A stretch of DNA of 64,000 nt from assembly GCA_949294195.1 (NCBI GenBank), contig CASFGK010000028.1:62001-126000 (forward strand). The letters run 5' to 3'. Positions 51,689-60,154 of the stretch are shown here, in pieces. Below the pieces are notes generated by a model. It saw only the letters and a list, made by a program, of their open reading frames with translations. It was not told the origin of the DNA and did not search any database. Both the position numbers and the translations under genes were made by a program. Origin of the DNA: an uncultured Bacteroidales bacterium. Lineage in GTDB: Bacteria; Bacteroidota; Bacteroidia; Bacteroidales; UBA932. Numbering within the stretch: the stretch's first letter is position 1; every line of letters begins with the position of its first letter.

Positions 51689-52066
51689 CTACTCCTTTCC
51701 GTTTTCCACCATGTCCAGAAGCCGGCGCAGCTCATCCGCGGACAGTTCCTCGCTCCTGACAAGAGCGGACACCGCGTTGAACGGCGATGCATCGAAATAT
51801 TTCATTATCACGCTGCGGAGGGATTCCTTCCTGTACTCCTCCCTCTTGATCACCGCGAAATAGCGGTAAGTCTTCCCGTAGCTGCGGTGTGACAGGAAAC
51901 CCTTCTCCTCCAGAGAACGGACAATGGTAGAAAGTGTATTGAAATGCGGCTTCGGCTCCTCATAGTGGTCGAGAAGCTCTCTGACGAACATCGGCCCGCT
52001 GTCCCAGAAAAGATCCATCACTTCCTCTTCCCTGACCGTAAGGCCCGCTACTTTATTCCTTCCCAT
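51689..52066 (-). CDS. BlaI/MecI/CopY-family transcriptional repressor (locus 2)
   Basis: This 125-residue repressor resembles the one at 42974 closely: TVREEEVMDLFWDSGPMFVRELLDHYEEPKPHFNTLSTIVRSLEEKGFLSHRSYGKTYRYFAV, then a helical end with AVSALVRSEELSADELRRLLDMVEN. The parallel segment in locus 1 reads AVSNLVRTEKLSAEDLKEILKDLEN, so the two pairs are likely a duplication. It precedes its M56 partner on the same strand. The promoter at 52092-52099 has the shared operator. Confidence 0.92.
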   Translation of the reverse strand: MGRNKVAGLTVREEEVMDLFWDSGPMFVRELLDHYEEPKPHFNTLSTIVRSLEEKGFLSHRSYGKTYRYFAVIKREEYRKESLRSVIMKYFDASPFNAVSALVRSEELSADELRRLLDMVENGKE

Positions 52067-52091
52067 GACTATTCTGAATTGGTTTTCGGAA

Positions 52092-52099
52092 CAAATATA
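52092..52099 (-). promoter_or_regulatory. -7 box of BlaI-M56 locus 2
   Basis: TATATTTG on the minus strand, 25 bases before the BlaI start codon. The -33 position (near 52119-52122) reads GTTG or TGTA rather than TTTG. Confidence 0.6.
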
Positions 52100-52117
52100 A
52101 CTATATTTTTTAGTTAT
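52097..52117. promoter_or_regulatory. Candidate BlaI operator, locus 2
   Basis: ATAACTA and TAGTTAT flank a seven-base spacer. It begins five bases into the -7 box, the same offset as the locus 1 element. A second, wider pair, TACAACTAT (52117-52125) and ATAGTTGTA (52152-52160), lies upstream. Confidence 0.6.
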
Positions 52118-52243
52118 ACAACTATTTTAATAAAATATTTAACTGTTTTTCATAGTTGTAATTTGCCGCGAAGCGGAATGTTTCCGGGAGGAAGCCGTGA
52201 CTTTTTTTTTGTACGGCCGGTGCAGAAATCCAAGATTTATGCG

Positions 52244-52251
52244 TAAGTTTG
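52244..52251 (+). promoter_or_regulatory. -7 box of the lutABC promoter
   Basis: TAAGTTTG matches TAnnTTTG and lies 29 bases before the lutA start codon. Confidence 0.5.
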
Positions 52252-52280
52252 CGATGATAAAGAAGGATCTACAATAATAT

Positions 52281-53051
52281 ATGGAATCAGATCATAACCG
52301 CCTGCAAAAGGCCAAAGTCGGGCTGTTCATTCCCTGCTATGTCAACGCTGTCTATCCGCAGGTCGGAATCGCTTCATACAAGCTGTTGAAACACCTTGGT
52401 CTGGATGTGGACTATCCCACTGACCAGACATGCTGCGGACAGCCGATGGCGAATGCGGGATTCGAGGACTCCGCGAGGGAGCTCGCAGAGCAGATGGATG
52501 ACAGGTTCGCCGGATATGACTACGTGGTGGGACCGTCCGCAAGCTGTGCGGTATTCATCAAGGACCATTACCCCGCACTCCTGAAAAACAAGGCACACAG
52601 ATGCCGGACCGAAGAAAAGGTCTACGACATCTGCGGATTCATACATGACATCGTAAAACCTGCCTCACTGGACGTATCATTCCCGCACAAAGTCAGCATA
52701 CACAACAGCTGCCACGGTGTGCGGCTTCTGGGACTATCCTCCCCGAGCGAACGCAACATCCCGTATTTCAATAAATTGCGGAATCTGCTTTCCCTGGTCA
52801 AGGACATTGAGGTGGTCGAGCCGGAAAGACCTGACGAATGCTGCGGCTTCGGAGGCATGTTCTCCATCGAAGAAGACGCAGTATCCCTGGAAATGGGCCG
52901 GAGCAAGATACGCAGGCACATGGAAACAGGGGCTGAATACATAACGGGGGCGGACTCGTCCTGCCTGATGCATCAGGAAGGCATCATCAGAAGAGAACAC
53001 CTGCCGGTCAAGACCATCCATATAGTCGAAATCCTTGCAAACGGGCTATAG
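52281..53051 (+). CDS. lutA: Lactate utilization protein A (Fe-S subunit, CCG domains)
   Basis: LutA is one subunit of the three-part L-lactate dehydrogenase found in many bacteria. The 256-residue protein has two cysteine-rich CCG domains. The first is GLFIPCYVNAVYPQVGIASYKLL with DQTCCGQPMANAGF, and the second is VSIHNSCHGVRLLGL with DECCGFGGMFSIEE. These bind Fe-S clusters and act as redox modules. It is followed by lutB (start 46 bases after its stop) and lutC in the same direction. Confidence 0.94.
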   Translation: MESDHNRLQKAKVGLFIPCYVNAVYPQVGIASYKLLKHLGLDVDYPTDQTCCGQPMANAGFEDSARELAEQMDDRFAGYDYVVGPSASCAVFIKDHYPALLKNKAHRCRTEEKVYDICGFIHDIVKPASLDVSFPHKVSIHNSCHGVRLLGLSSPSERNIPYFNKLRNLLSLVKDIEVVEPERPDECCGFGGMFSIEEDAVSLEMGRSKIRRHMETGAEYITGADSSCLMHQEGIIRREHLPVKTIHIVEILANGL

Positions 53052-53097
53052 ACCGCGCAGGGACAAACTTTCGGTCAACAAACATAATGTAAAGACA

Positions 53098-54465
53098 ATG
53101 AGTACAAAACATTCAATAGCGGCAGCAGAGTTCCTGAAAGACAGGGAAAAGTCTTCATGGCACGACCGGACATTGTGGATGGTCAGGCAGAAAAGGGACA
53201 AGATGAGCCGAAGCCTGCCCGAATGGGAACAGCTCAGAGACGCGGCATGCGCCCTGAAAATGTATTCGAACAGCCATCTGGCCGGGCTGCTGACAGAGTT
53301 CGAGAAAAACGCCGAAGCGAACGGAGCCGTCGTACACTGGGCCGCAGACGCACAGGAGTACAGGGAAACGGTCCTGAAAATCCTCCGTGACCACAGCGCG
53401 AGACTCTTCATCAAGAGCAAATCCATGCTCGCGGAAGAGTGCGGACTCACCCCGTTCCTCGAAGAAAACGGCATAGAGACAGTGGAAAGCGACCTGGGAG
53501 AAAGAATCGTCCAGCTGATGCATGTGAAGCCGAGCCACATAGTCCTTCCGGCAGTGCACATCAAAAGGGAAGAAATCGGTAAACTTTTTGAGAAAGAGAT
53601 GGGTACGGAGCCCGGGAACTGCGATCCGACATATCTGACACATGCAGCAAGGAAAAATCTCAGAGAGATATTCAAGCGTGCGGACGCCGCAATGACCGGA
53701 GCCAACTTCGCGGTAGCTTCCACAGGAGAAACAGTAGTGTGCACCAACGAAGGCAACGCTGATATAGGCACATCGCTGCACAAACTGCAGATAACCGCAT
53801 TCGGACTGGAGAAAATCGTTCCCGACCCGGACGCACTGGGAGTTTTCACCAGGCTTCTGGCCCGCTCCGGAACCGGACAGCCTGTCACCACATACACGAC
53901 CCACTACTCCAGGCCGCAGGAAGGCGGGGAATTCCATATAATAATAGTAGACAACGGCAGAAGCCGTATCCTGGCCGAAAAAGGTCATGTAAAGGCACTG
54001 AACTGCATCCGATGCGGGGCCTGCATGAACACCTGCCCCGTCTACAGACGCAGCGGAGGATACTCCTACACATATTTCATTCCCGGTCCGATAGGCATCA
54101 ACCTTTCAATGCTCCGGAATCCGGAAAAATACCATGACAACGTTTCCGCATGCTCCCTCTGCATGTCATGCAGCAGCGTCTGCCCTGCAAAAGTCGACCT
54201 CGGAGAGCAGATATACCTATGGAGACAGACTCTGGACGGACTGGGAAAAGCCGGCAGGATGAAAAAGGTCCTGTCCGACTCCCTGGAAATCATCATGGAC
54301 CATCCGTCAGCATTCAACGCCGCACTCAAAGCGGCCCCTTTGGTCAACAAGTTTCCGAGATCACTGGTATACAACAAGATAAACACATGGGGAGAAGGAA
54401 GGGAAATGCCCCGGTTTGCCAAGGAGTCATTCAACTCGCTCTGGAAAAAAGGGAAAATCAGGTAA
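53098..54465 (+). CDS. lutB: Lactate utilization protein B (Fe-S flavin-less subunit)
   Basis: LutB is the second subunit of the LutABC L-lactate dehydrogenase. The 455-residue protein contains a LUD domain (residues about 60-300, with AVASTGETVVCTNEGNAD) and two 4Fe-4S motifs in the C-terminal part, CIRCGACMNTCPVYRR and CSLCMSCSSVCPAKVD. I chose the ATG at 53098 (MSTKHSIAAAEFL); the longer frame upstream reads into the end of lutA and lacks similarity. Substrate assignment rests on family membership and the lutA-lutB-lutC order. Confidence 0.94.
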   Translation: MSTKHSIAAAEFLKDREKSSWHDRTLWMVRQKRDKMSRSLPEWEQLRDAACALKMYSNSHLAGLLTEFEKNAEANGAVVHWAADAQEYRETVLKILRDHSARLFIKSKSMLAEECGLTPFLEENGIETVESDLGERIVQLMHVKPSHIVLPAVHIKREEIGKLFEKEMGTEPGNCDPTYLTHAARKNLREIFKRADAAMTGANFAVASTGETVVCTNEGNADIGTSLHKLQITAFGLEKIVPDPDALGVFTRLLARSGTGQPVTTYTTHYSRPQEGGEFHIIIVDNGRSRILAEKGHVKALNCIRCGACMNTCPVYRRSGGYSYTYFIPGPIGINLSMLRNPEKYHDNVSACSLCMSCSSVCPAKVDLGEQIYLWRQTLDGLGKAGRMKKVLSDSLEIIMDHPSAFNAALKAAPLVNKFPRSLVYNKINTWGEGREMPRFAKESFNSLWKKGKIR

Positions 54466-54503
54466 ATCCGCCCACTGGAATTTAATGTAAAACTACCGGA
54501 ACT

Positions 54504-55094
54504 ATGGGAAGCCGAGAAGAAATACTTGAAAGAATCAGAAGAAACACACAGGAAGTACATGAATATCCGGACCTGGGCGCACTGAAACAGGCCGCACTGA
54601 CATTTGAAGACAGGACAGGCGCCTTCATACAGTCCCTGAAAGCCGCGGGAGGAAATGCAGTGGAAGCCGAGGACTCTTCTGAAATCGACAGCATAATACA
54701 CAGGGAATACCCTGATGCGAAAAGCATCGTTTCCCCTATAGGTATACTCGACTGCAGGACAGCATCGCCGGATGACTTCGCGGCTCCGCAGGATCTGGAC
54801 GGCACCGATGTGGCAGTCGTATGCGGAGACTTCGGCGTAGCCGAGAACGGCGCCGTGTGGATTACCGGATACGGCAGGCACAGGGCACTCCTTTTCATAG
54901 CCGAAGCCCTTGTCATCATATTGAGCAAAAGCAATATAGTGGACAACATGCATCAGGCCTACGCCCGCGGGGAAATGTCCCGGCAAAAAGACTTCGGAAC
55001 ATTCATATCAGGCCCGTCAAAGACAGCCGATATAGAGCAGGCGCTGGTATTCGGGGCACACGGCGCCAGAAAAGTCACAGTGATTCTCATCTGA
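54504..55094 (+). CDS. lutC: Lactate utilization protein C (LUD domain)
   Basis: LutC completes the LutABC unit. The 196-residue protein is a stand-alone LUD domain with HREYPDAKSIVSPIGILDC, then VVCGDFGVAENGAVWITGYGRHRALLFIAEALVIIL (matching the CTNEGN-type segment of LutB) and a terminal KDFGTFISGPSKTADIEQALVFGAHGARKVTVILI typical of LutC. It begins 39 bases after lutB. The gene for lactate permease is not in view. Confidence 0.92.
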   Translation: MGSREEILERIRRNTQEVHEYPDLGALKQAALTFEDRTGAFIQSLKAAGGNAVEAEDSSEIDSIIHREYPDAKSIVSPIGILDCRTASPDDFAAPQDLDGTDVAVVCGDFGVAENGAVWITGYGRHRALLFIAEALVIILSKSNIVDNMHQAYARGEMSRQKDFGTFISGPSKTADIEQALVFGAHGARKVTVILI

Positions 55095-55161
55095 GGAGCA
55101 TGCTTAAATTGGTTTTTCCGCAAAGAAATCCGTATCTTTATGGGCTGTTGTCTTGACAATT

Positions 55162-55866
55162 ATGAAAAACTCAGTAAAAGAGCAGCTCATACAGTGGGCT
55201 GAAGAATACAACGACCCGAAATATTTTCAGGAAGACCCGATCGTTTTCCCTGCAGAGATGGCCAGAAGGTTCCATTCAGGCGAATGTTCCCTGGCGGACG
55301 TGGAAATAACGGCCCTTATGGCAGCGCACCTGGCATGGGGAAGAAGAGCCATGATAGTCAGGGACTGTACCAGGGCAATGGACGAAATGGAGTGGAAACC
55401 ATACAGCTACGTAATGGCAGGAGACTACCGTGACGATGAGGCGAGCCTGCACAGGACAGTGAAATGGAGCGAATTCGCTTCCATCTGCCGCAACCTCAGG
55501 ACCGTCTACTCCGGAAGGGACAGTATAGAAGGCCTCACCAACGGGGAAATCCGATGCAGGATCTACGGCCGCAAGGAAGACCCCAAAGCCCCGGACAAGA
55601 AAATCAACATGATGCGCAGATGGATGGTCCGCGATGACGGGAAAGTGGATCTGGGACTGTGGAAAAACTCCGACAGGAAAGACCTTCTCATCCCTCTGGA
55701 CGTGCATGTATATGATGAGGCCGCGGCTCTGGGACTTACATCGCGCAAGCAGAAAGACATCGTGACTGTCAGGGAGATAACGGACGCTTTCAGGGAAATC
55801 TTTCCTGACGACCCGTGCAAGGGGGACTTCTCACTCTTCGGCTACGGGGTGACACACGGCAGATGA
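55162..55866 (+). CDS. TIGR02757 (DUF2400) family protein
   Basis: This 234-residue protein belongs to TIGR02757, a Bacteroidota-enriched family of unknown function. Recognisable stretches are AEEYNDPKYFQEDPIVFPAEMARRF, EITALMAAHLAWGRRAMIV, YSYVMAGDY, IYGRKEDPKAPDKKINMMRRWMVRDDGKVDLGLW and IPLDVHVYDEAAALGLTSRKQKDIVTVREITDAFREIFPDDPCKGDFSLFGYGVTHG. The ending resembles endonuclease III-like helix-hairpin-helix proteins (LDVHVxxxxxxLG). A near-consensus TATCTTTA box lies at 55132-55139. A DNA-repair role has been suggested for similar folds but is not shown. Confidence 0.88.
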   Translation: MKNSVKEQLIQWAEEYNDPKYFQEDPIVFPAEMARRFHSGECSLADVEITALMAAHLAWGRRAMIVRDCTRAMDEMEWKPYSYVMAGDYRDDEASLHRTVKWSEFASICRNLRTVYSGRDSIEGLTNGEIRCRIYGRKEDPKAPDKKINMMRRWMVRDDGKVDLGLWKNSDRKDLLIPLDVHVYDEAAALGLTSRKQKDIVTVREITDAFREIFPDDPCKGDFSLFGYGVTHGR

Positions 55867-55929
55867 CGGCAGGTATCCATGTCCGGAACTGTACCGGAAG
55901 ACAACAATATCAGACAATAAAGCAGCGTT

Positions 55930-56532
55930 ATGCCAAAACTATATATAATATCAGGATGCAACGGGGCGGGAAAGACCACCGCCTCATATACCCTGCTTCC
56001 GGAAATGCTGGAATGCAGCCAGTTCGTGAACTCGGACGAATTTGCAAAGGGGCTCTCCCCCTTCAACCCGGAACAGGCTTCGATACAGGCGAGCCGTTAC
56101 ATGCTGTTGAAAATCAAATATCTGTTTTCCCGTAAAGAAGACTTCGGCATAGAAACCACACTGGCCACCAGGACACTTCTGAAAATGATCTCGATGGCCC
56201 AGAAAGAGGGCTATACCGTCACGCTCATGTATTTCTGGCTCAACTCCCCTGACCTGGCCGTAGCCAGAGTGAAGGCAAGAGTGGCCGCAGGCGGGCACAA
56301 CATCCCGGAAGAGACAGTCCGCCGGCGCTATCGCGTAGGGGTCAGCTATTTCTTCAAGGACTACATGCCGCTGTGCGACAGATGGATACTTGCCGACAAC
56401 TCGAAAGTGCCTTTCAGAGTGATAGCAGAGGGCAGCCGCAACGACATCATCAATATCAAGGACAAGGAGACATACGAAAAGATACGCAAAAGCGCATACG
56501 ACACAGAAGAATGGACAAGCAATATTTTCTAG
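55930..56532 (+). CDS. Zeta-toxin-like P-loop kinase (COG4185)
   Basis: This 200-residue P-loop NTPase of the zeta-toxin/COG4185 group has Walker A at IISGCNGAGKTTASYTLL, then DEFAKGLSPFNPEQASIQASR, FGIETTLATRTLLKMI, a lid region VARVKARVAAGGHNIPEETVRRRYRVG, and LADNSKVPFRVIA. Zeta toxins phosphorylate UDP-N-acetylglucosamine, but many chromosomal members are simple kinases. No antitoxin gene is adjacent. The end overlaps tldD by 22 bases, which suggests cotranscription with tldDE rather than a toxin-antitoxin unit. Confidence 0.8.
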   Translation: MPKLYIISGCNGAGKTTASYTLLPEMLECSQFVNSDEFAKGLSPFNPEQASIQASRYMLLKIKYLFSRKEDFGIETTLATRTLLKMISMAQKEGYTVTLMYFWLNSPDLAVARVKARVAAGGHNIPEETVRRRYRVGVSYFFKDYMPLCDRWILADNSKVPFRVIAEGSRNDIINIKDKETYEKIRKSAYDTEEWTSNIF

Positions 56533-57974
56533 ATACCTTCCAGGTCACGGAATCCCGGATGGAAATGCTGACACGCACGGCACTTGCACACGGCGGGGAC
56601 TGGTCGGACCTTTATTTTGAAAACACCCTGTACGGCGACCTGCTGCTCAAGGACGGGCAGGTGACATCCGGAGGGCTGCATACGGATTTCGGAACAGGAA
56701 TCAGAGTTCTCAGCGGGGAAAAGACAGGCTACGCATACTCGGAAAGCACCGCGGAAGAAGACATGAAGGCCGCAGCCAGAGCGGCGTCCCTGATAGCCTC
56801 GGGGAGTACGGTGAAAATGCCGGCAGAAATACCGGCGGGGAAACAGGGGAAAAAAGGACATCCTGCCTCAGGACCCGGATACCGGGCCGTACCGGGAGAC
56901 ATCCTTTATCCCGAGACCAGGCTCTGGAGCAGCGTCAAGGCCTCGGAACTTGTCCCGTTCCTTGAAAAGCTGCAGGACAGGATTCTTTCCCTGGACAGCA
57001 GGGCCGTGAAAATAATCGCACGCATTTCATATTCCCACAGCGACATCATGATGTTCAACTCCGACGGGGAGCTCACATGGGACTCCCGTCCCATGGGCAG
57101 CGTAACAGCATCCGTAATATTCAGTGACGGGACCAGGAACGAGAACAGGACAGCTTCAAGAAGTTTCCGCACCGGAGCCGGGCTTCTGACCGACAGTCTG
57201 CTGGAAGAAATAGCCGAAGAAGCGGTGAACGGCATCGACGCAAGGTTTGAGGCAAGACGTCCCAAAGGGGGGAAGATGCCCGTGGTAATGGGGGCCGGAG
57301 CCTCAGGCATCCTCCTGCATGAAGCCATGGGACATGCATTCGAAGCGGACTTCAACCGCAAGGGCCAGTCCGTGTTTTCCGACAAGATGGGAAAGAAAGT
57401 CTGCGACTCTTCCATAAACATAGTGGACGACGGCACGATTCCAGGCAACCGCGGGGCATGCTCATACGACGACGAAGGCATACCGGGACAGAAGACCTAC
57501 ATGGTCAGGGACGGAATACTGGCCTCATACCTTCACGACCGGATCAGCGCAGGATGGTACGGGGTCTCCCCTACCGGCAACGGCAGACGCGAGTCCTTCA
57601 GGTACAACCCGATACCGCGAATGAGAGCGACCTATATGGAAAGCGGGCAGGCTGCGCCGCAGGACATCATCGCATCAGTAAGGAAAGGCATATACGTGGA
57701 TGAATTCTCCAACGGCCAGGTCAAAATCGGCGAAGGGGACTTCACCTTCTTCGTGAAAAGCGGATACATGATAGAGAACGGAAGGCTTACGGCCCCTGTA
57801 AAAGACATAAACATCATAGGCAACGGTCCCCAGGCCCTGTCCGACATCGTCTGCGTGGGAAACGACCTGAAAATCGACAACGGCACATGGACGTGCGGCA
57901 AGGACCAGAACGCACCGGTTTCGTGCGGAATACCGACAGTTCTGGTCAAAAGTCTGACTGTAGGAGGAGAATGA
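56511..57974 (+). CDS. tldD: TldD-type zinc metallopeptidase subunit
   Basis: TldD forms a heterodimer with TldE/PmbA that degrades unfolded or modified peptides; in some species it matures microcins and ribosomally made peptides. The 487-residue protein includes the active-site motif HEAMGHAFEADF, in which the two His and Glu bind zinc. Other family segments are GTGIRVLSGEKTGYAYSEST, RPMGSVTASVIF and NGQVKIGEGDFTFFVKSGYMIENGRLTAPVKDINIIGNGPQALSDI. The start ATG at 56511 is inside the 3' end of the kinase gene. tldE follows with an ATGA overlap. No candidate peptide substrate gene was identified here. Confidence 0.94.
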   Translation: MDKQYFLDTFQVTESRMEMLTRTALAHGGDWSDLYFENTLYGDLLLKDGQVTSGGLHTDFGTGIRVLSGEKTGYAYSESTAEEDMKAAARAASLIASGSTVKMPAEIPAGKQGKKGHPASGPGYRAVPGDILYPETRLWSSVKASELVPFLEKLQDRILSLDSRAVKIIARISYSHSDIMMFNSDGELTWDSRPMGSVTASVIFSDGTRNENRTASRSFRTGAGLLTDSLLEEIAEEAVNGIDARFEARRPKGGKMPVVMGAGASGILLHEAMGHAFEADFNRKGQSVFSDKMGKKVCDSSINIVDDGTIPGNRGACSYDDEGIPGQKTYMVRDGILASYLHDRISAGWYGVSPTGNGRRESFRYNPIPRMRATYMESGQAAPQDIIASVRKGIYVDEFSNGQVKIGEGDFTFFVKSGYMIENGRLTAPVKDINIIGNGPQALSDIVCVGNDLKIDNGTWTCGKDQNAPVSCGIPTVLVKSLTVGGE

Positions 57975-59407
57975 CAATGACAGCAAAGAACAGCACCGGC
58001 ACCGGAGAAAAGGCATCCGGACTCATAACTGCCGGAGAAATGGATGCAGCGCGATTCTGCATCACCGCCGGACTCTCGCACGGAGCCTCACAGATGCGGG
58101 TATCCCTGAGCAAAAGCGTAATGGACAGCTTCACCGTACTCAACGGAGGACTCGACAAAGTCGTACACTCCGCCGACTGTTCGCTCTTCCTGTACATCTT
58201 CGCCGACGGGAAATACGGGACATTCTCGACCAACAACTTCTCTACGGACCAGCTGGAGGCATTCATCTCAAGGGCAATAGATACAGTAAGGATGCTGGCG
58301 CCTGACGCATGCAGGAAACTCCCGCCGGCGGAAAGGACGGAAAAGCAGGCTCTGACCGGACAGGAACTCCATCTGTATGACCCGGAATACCAGGAGCTTA
58401 CCCCTGAGCGCAGACTGAATGAAGCCATGGACGCATCGATATTCAGGACACTTGCACCGGACCCGTCATACACCCTGATTTCAGAAGAATGCGAATACTC
58501 GGACTCGGTGGATGACAACTACGTACTCGACTCCAACGGATTCACGGGGAGGCATACCGAAACATCATTTGCGATATGCACCGAAATCACCGTCCAGGAC
58601 CCGGACGGGAAAAAACTCAGCGGCTACTGGTGGGAGTCATCTCCGTATTTCTCGGGACTGGATACCGGAGGATGCTCAAGGACCGCACTGGAAAAGGCGC
58701 TCGGTAAATCAGGTCCCAAAAGACACCGGGGAGGAAGGTTCCCGATGGTCGTGGACAGGACTGTCAGCTCCAGACTGGTATCGCCCCTGTTCTCCGCCCT
58801 CAACGGGGCATCCATCCAGCAGAAGAACTCCTTCCTGGAGGATACGCTCGGAAAAAAGATCTTTCCGGAATGCCTCACTATAACGGACCGGGCCAGGGAC
58901 GACAGGAAACCGGGCTCCAGGCTGTTCGACACGGAAGGGGTCGCGACCAGGGAAATGGAAATAATCGGCGGAGGAGTCGTGAAATCATATTTCATAAACA
59001 CATACATCGCCGGGAAGACCGGGATGCAGCCCACAGTCGAAGGAGTGTCGAGGCCCGTGATTCGGCCGTTTATCATGAACGGCACACATGATTCCGGGCC
59101 AAAAGATTGCTTATCAGAAGAAATTGAGATAAATTTGCCGCGCATTCTGCGCCTGTGCGGAAGCGGAATCTATGTGACCGGATTCAACGGAGGAAACTGC
59201 AACCCTGTCACGGGAGACTTCTCGTACGGGATCGAAGGCTTCGCGTTCAGGGACGGTAAAATCACCCACCCGATACGCGAGATGATCGTGACCGGAAACA
59301 TGACAGAACTGTGGAACGGGATTGTCGCTGCCGGTACGGATGCGAGGGAATGCACAAGATGGCAGATACCGACCCTTGCCTTTGAAGGGGCGGATTTTTC
59401 GGCCTGA
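57971..59407 (+). CDS. tldE: TldE/PmbA-type subunit
   Basis: This 478-residue partner of TldD lacks the HExxxH motif, as expected for the non-catalytic subunit. Family features include FADGKYGTFSTNNFSTDQLEAFI, GGRFPMVVDRTVSSRLVSPLFSALNGASIQQKNSFLEDTLG, IGGGVVKSYFINTYIAGKTGMQPT, and the C-terminal GNCNPVTGDFSYGIEGFAFRDGKITHPIREMIVTGNMTELW, which is especially typical. The ATG at 57971 overlaps the tldD stop as ATGA. A longer frame in the same phase begins inside tldD and is not needed. slyD starts 31 bases downstream. Confidence 0.93.
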   Translation: MTMTAKNSTGTGEKASGLITAGEMDAARFCITAGLSHGASQMRVSLSKSVMDSFTVLNGGLDKVVHSADCSLFLYIFADGKYGTFSTNNFSTDQLEAFISRAIDTVRMLAPDACRKLPPAERTEKQALTGQELHLYDPEYQELTPERRLNEAMDASIFRTLAPDPSYTLISEECEYSDSVDDNYVLDSNGFTGRHTETSFAICTEITVQDPDGKKLSGYWWESSPYFSGLDTGGCSRTALEKALGKSGPKRHRGGRFPMVVDRTVSSRLVSPLFSALNGASIQQKNSFLEDTLGKKIFPECLTITDRARDDRKPGSRLFDTEGVATREMEIIGGGVVKSYFINTYIAGKTGMQPTVEGVSRPVIRPFIMNGTHDSGPKDCLSEEIEINLPRILRLCGSGIYVTGFNGGNCNPVTGDFSYGIEGFAFRDGKITHPIREMIVTGNMTELWNGIVAAGTDARECTRWQIPTLAFEGADFSA

Positions 59408-59438
59408 GCAGGAAAGAAACAGTAAATAAGGCAATATC

Positions 59439-60146
59439 ATGAAAATAGGACAGAACTCAGTAGTAGAGCTTTGCTACGAACTTGAAGTGGACGGAGAAAT
59501 AGTCGACAGGACCACCAGGGAAAGGCCACTGGACTACATACACGGGACAGGAGCCCTCCTGCCCAAATTCGAGAGCAGCATTGAAGGACTGGAACCTGGC
59601 GGGAAATTCTCATTCACGCTCACTCCTGAAGAAGGATACGGAGAGGTGGACCCGAACAGGATCATAGACCTTCCCAAGCAGGCCTTCGAGGTGAACGGAG
59701 TCATTCAGGAAAGCCTGCTGGTACCGGGAACCACCATCCCGATGCTCAACGGAAGAGGCGGCGTAGTGCCAGGCAAAGTACTGGAAGTGAGCGAGAACTT
59801 CGTGAAAATGGACCTCAACTCCCCTATGGCCGGCAAGACCCTCAACTTCTCCGGAGAAATCCTGACCGTAAGGGAAGCTACCGGGAAAGAGCTGCACGAC
59901 GGTCTTCACGGCGAAAACGTACACTCATGCTGCTGCGGCGGACACGGCGAAGGCCATGAAGGCGGATGCGGACATCATGGCGAAGGCCATGAAGGCGGAT
60001 GCGGACATCATGGCGAAGGCCACGAAAGAGGCTGCTGCGGAGGTCATCACGGAGACGGCGAAGGCTGCGGGCATCATGGCGAAGGCCATGAAGGAGGCTG
60101 CTGCGGAGGTCACCACGGAGACGGCTGCTGCCACAAAGACGAGTAG
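59439..60146 (+). CDS. slyD: SlyD-like FKBP-type PPIase with a His/Cys-rich metal-binding tail
   Basis: SlyD couples a peptidyl-prolyl isomerase and chaperone domain with metal binding, and supplies nickel to hydrogenase in some species. In the 235-residue protein the FKBP part (1-70 and 130-160) contains VVELCYELEVDGEIVD, PLDYIHGTGALLPKFESSIEGL and FSFTLTPEEGYGEVDPNRI. The insert-in-flap region sits between. From about residue 165 the tail is almost wholly Gly, His, Cys and Glu, with repeats of the type CGHHGEGHEGG. At DNA level it is a tandem repeat. No hydrogenase genes are in view. The DMT transporter gene follows by eight bases. Confidence 0.93.
   Translation: MKIGQNSVVELCYELEVDGEIVDRTTRERPLDYIHGTGALLPKFESSIEGLEPGGKFSFTLTPEEGYGEVDPNRIIDLPKQAFEVNGVIQESLLVPGTTIPMLNGRGGVVPGKVLEVSENFVKMDLNSPMAGKTLNFSGEILTVREATGKELHDGLHGENVHSCCCGGHGEGHEGGCGHHGEGHEGGCGHHGEGHERGCCGGHHGDGEGCGHHGEGHEGGCCGGHHGDGCCHKDE
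59940..60130 (+). repeat. Tandem repeats encoding the SlyD metal-binding tail
   Basis: Imperfect units of 33 bases (core CATCATGGCGAAGGCCATGA) recur three to four times, later alternating with a longer unit encoding CCGGHHGDG. The unit size suits expansion and contraction without a frameshift. Confidence 0.8.
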
Positions 60147-60154
60147 CCGGCAGC

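Noticed and set aside
55930..56532. Reading the zeta-like kinase as a toxin-antitoxin system
   Set aside because: No antitoxin candidate in the 63 bases before it, and it is coupled to tldD downstream.
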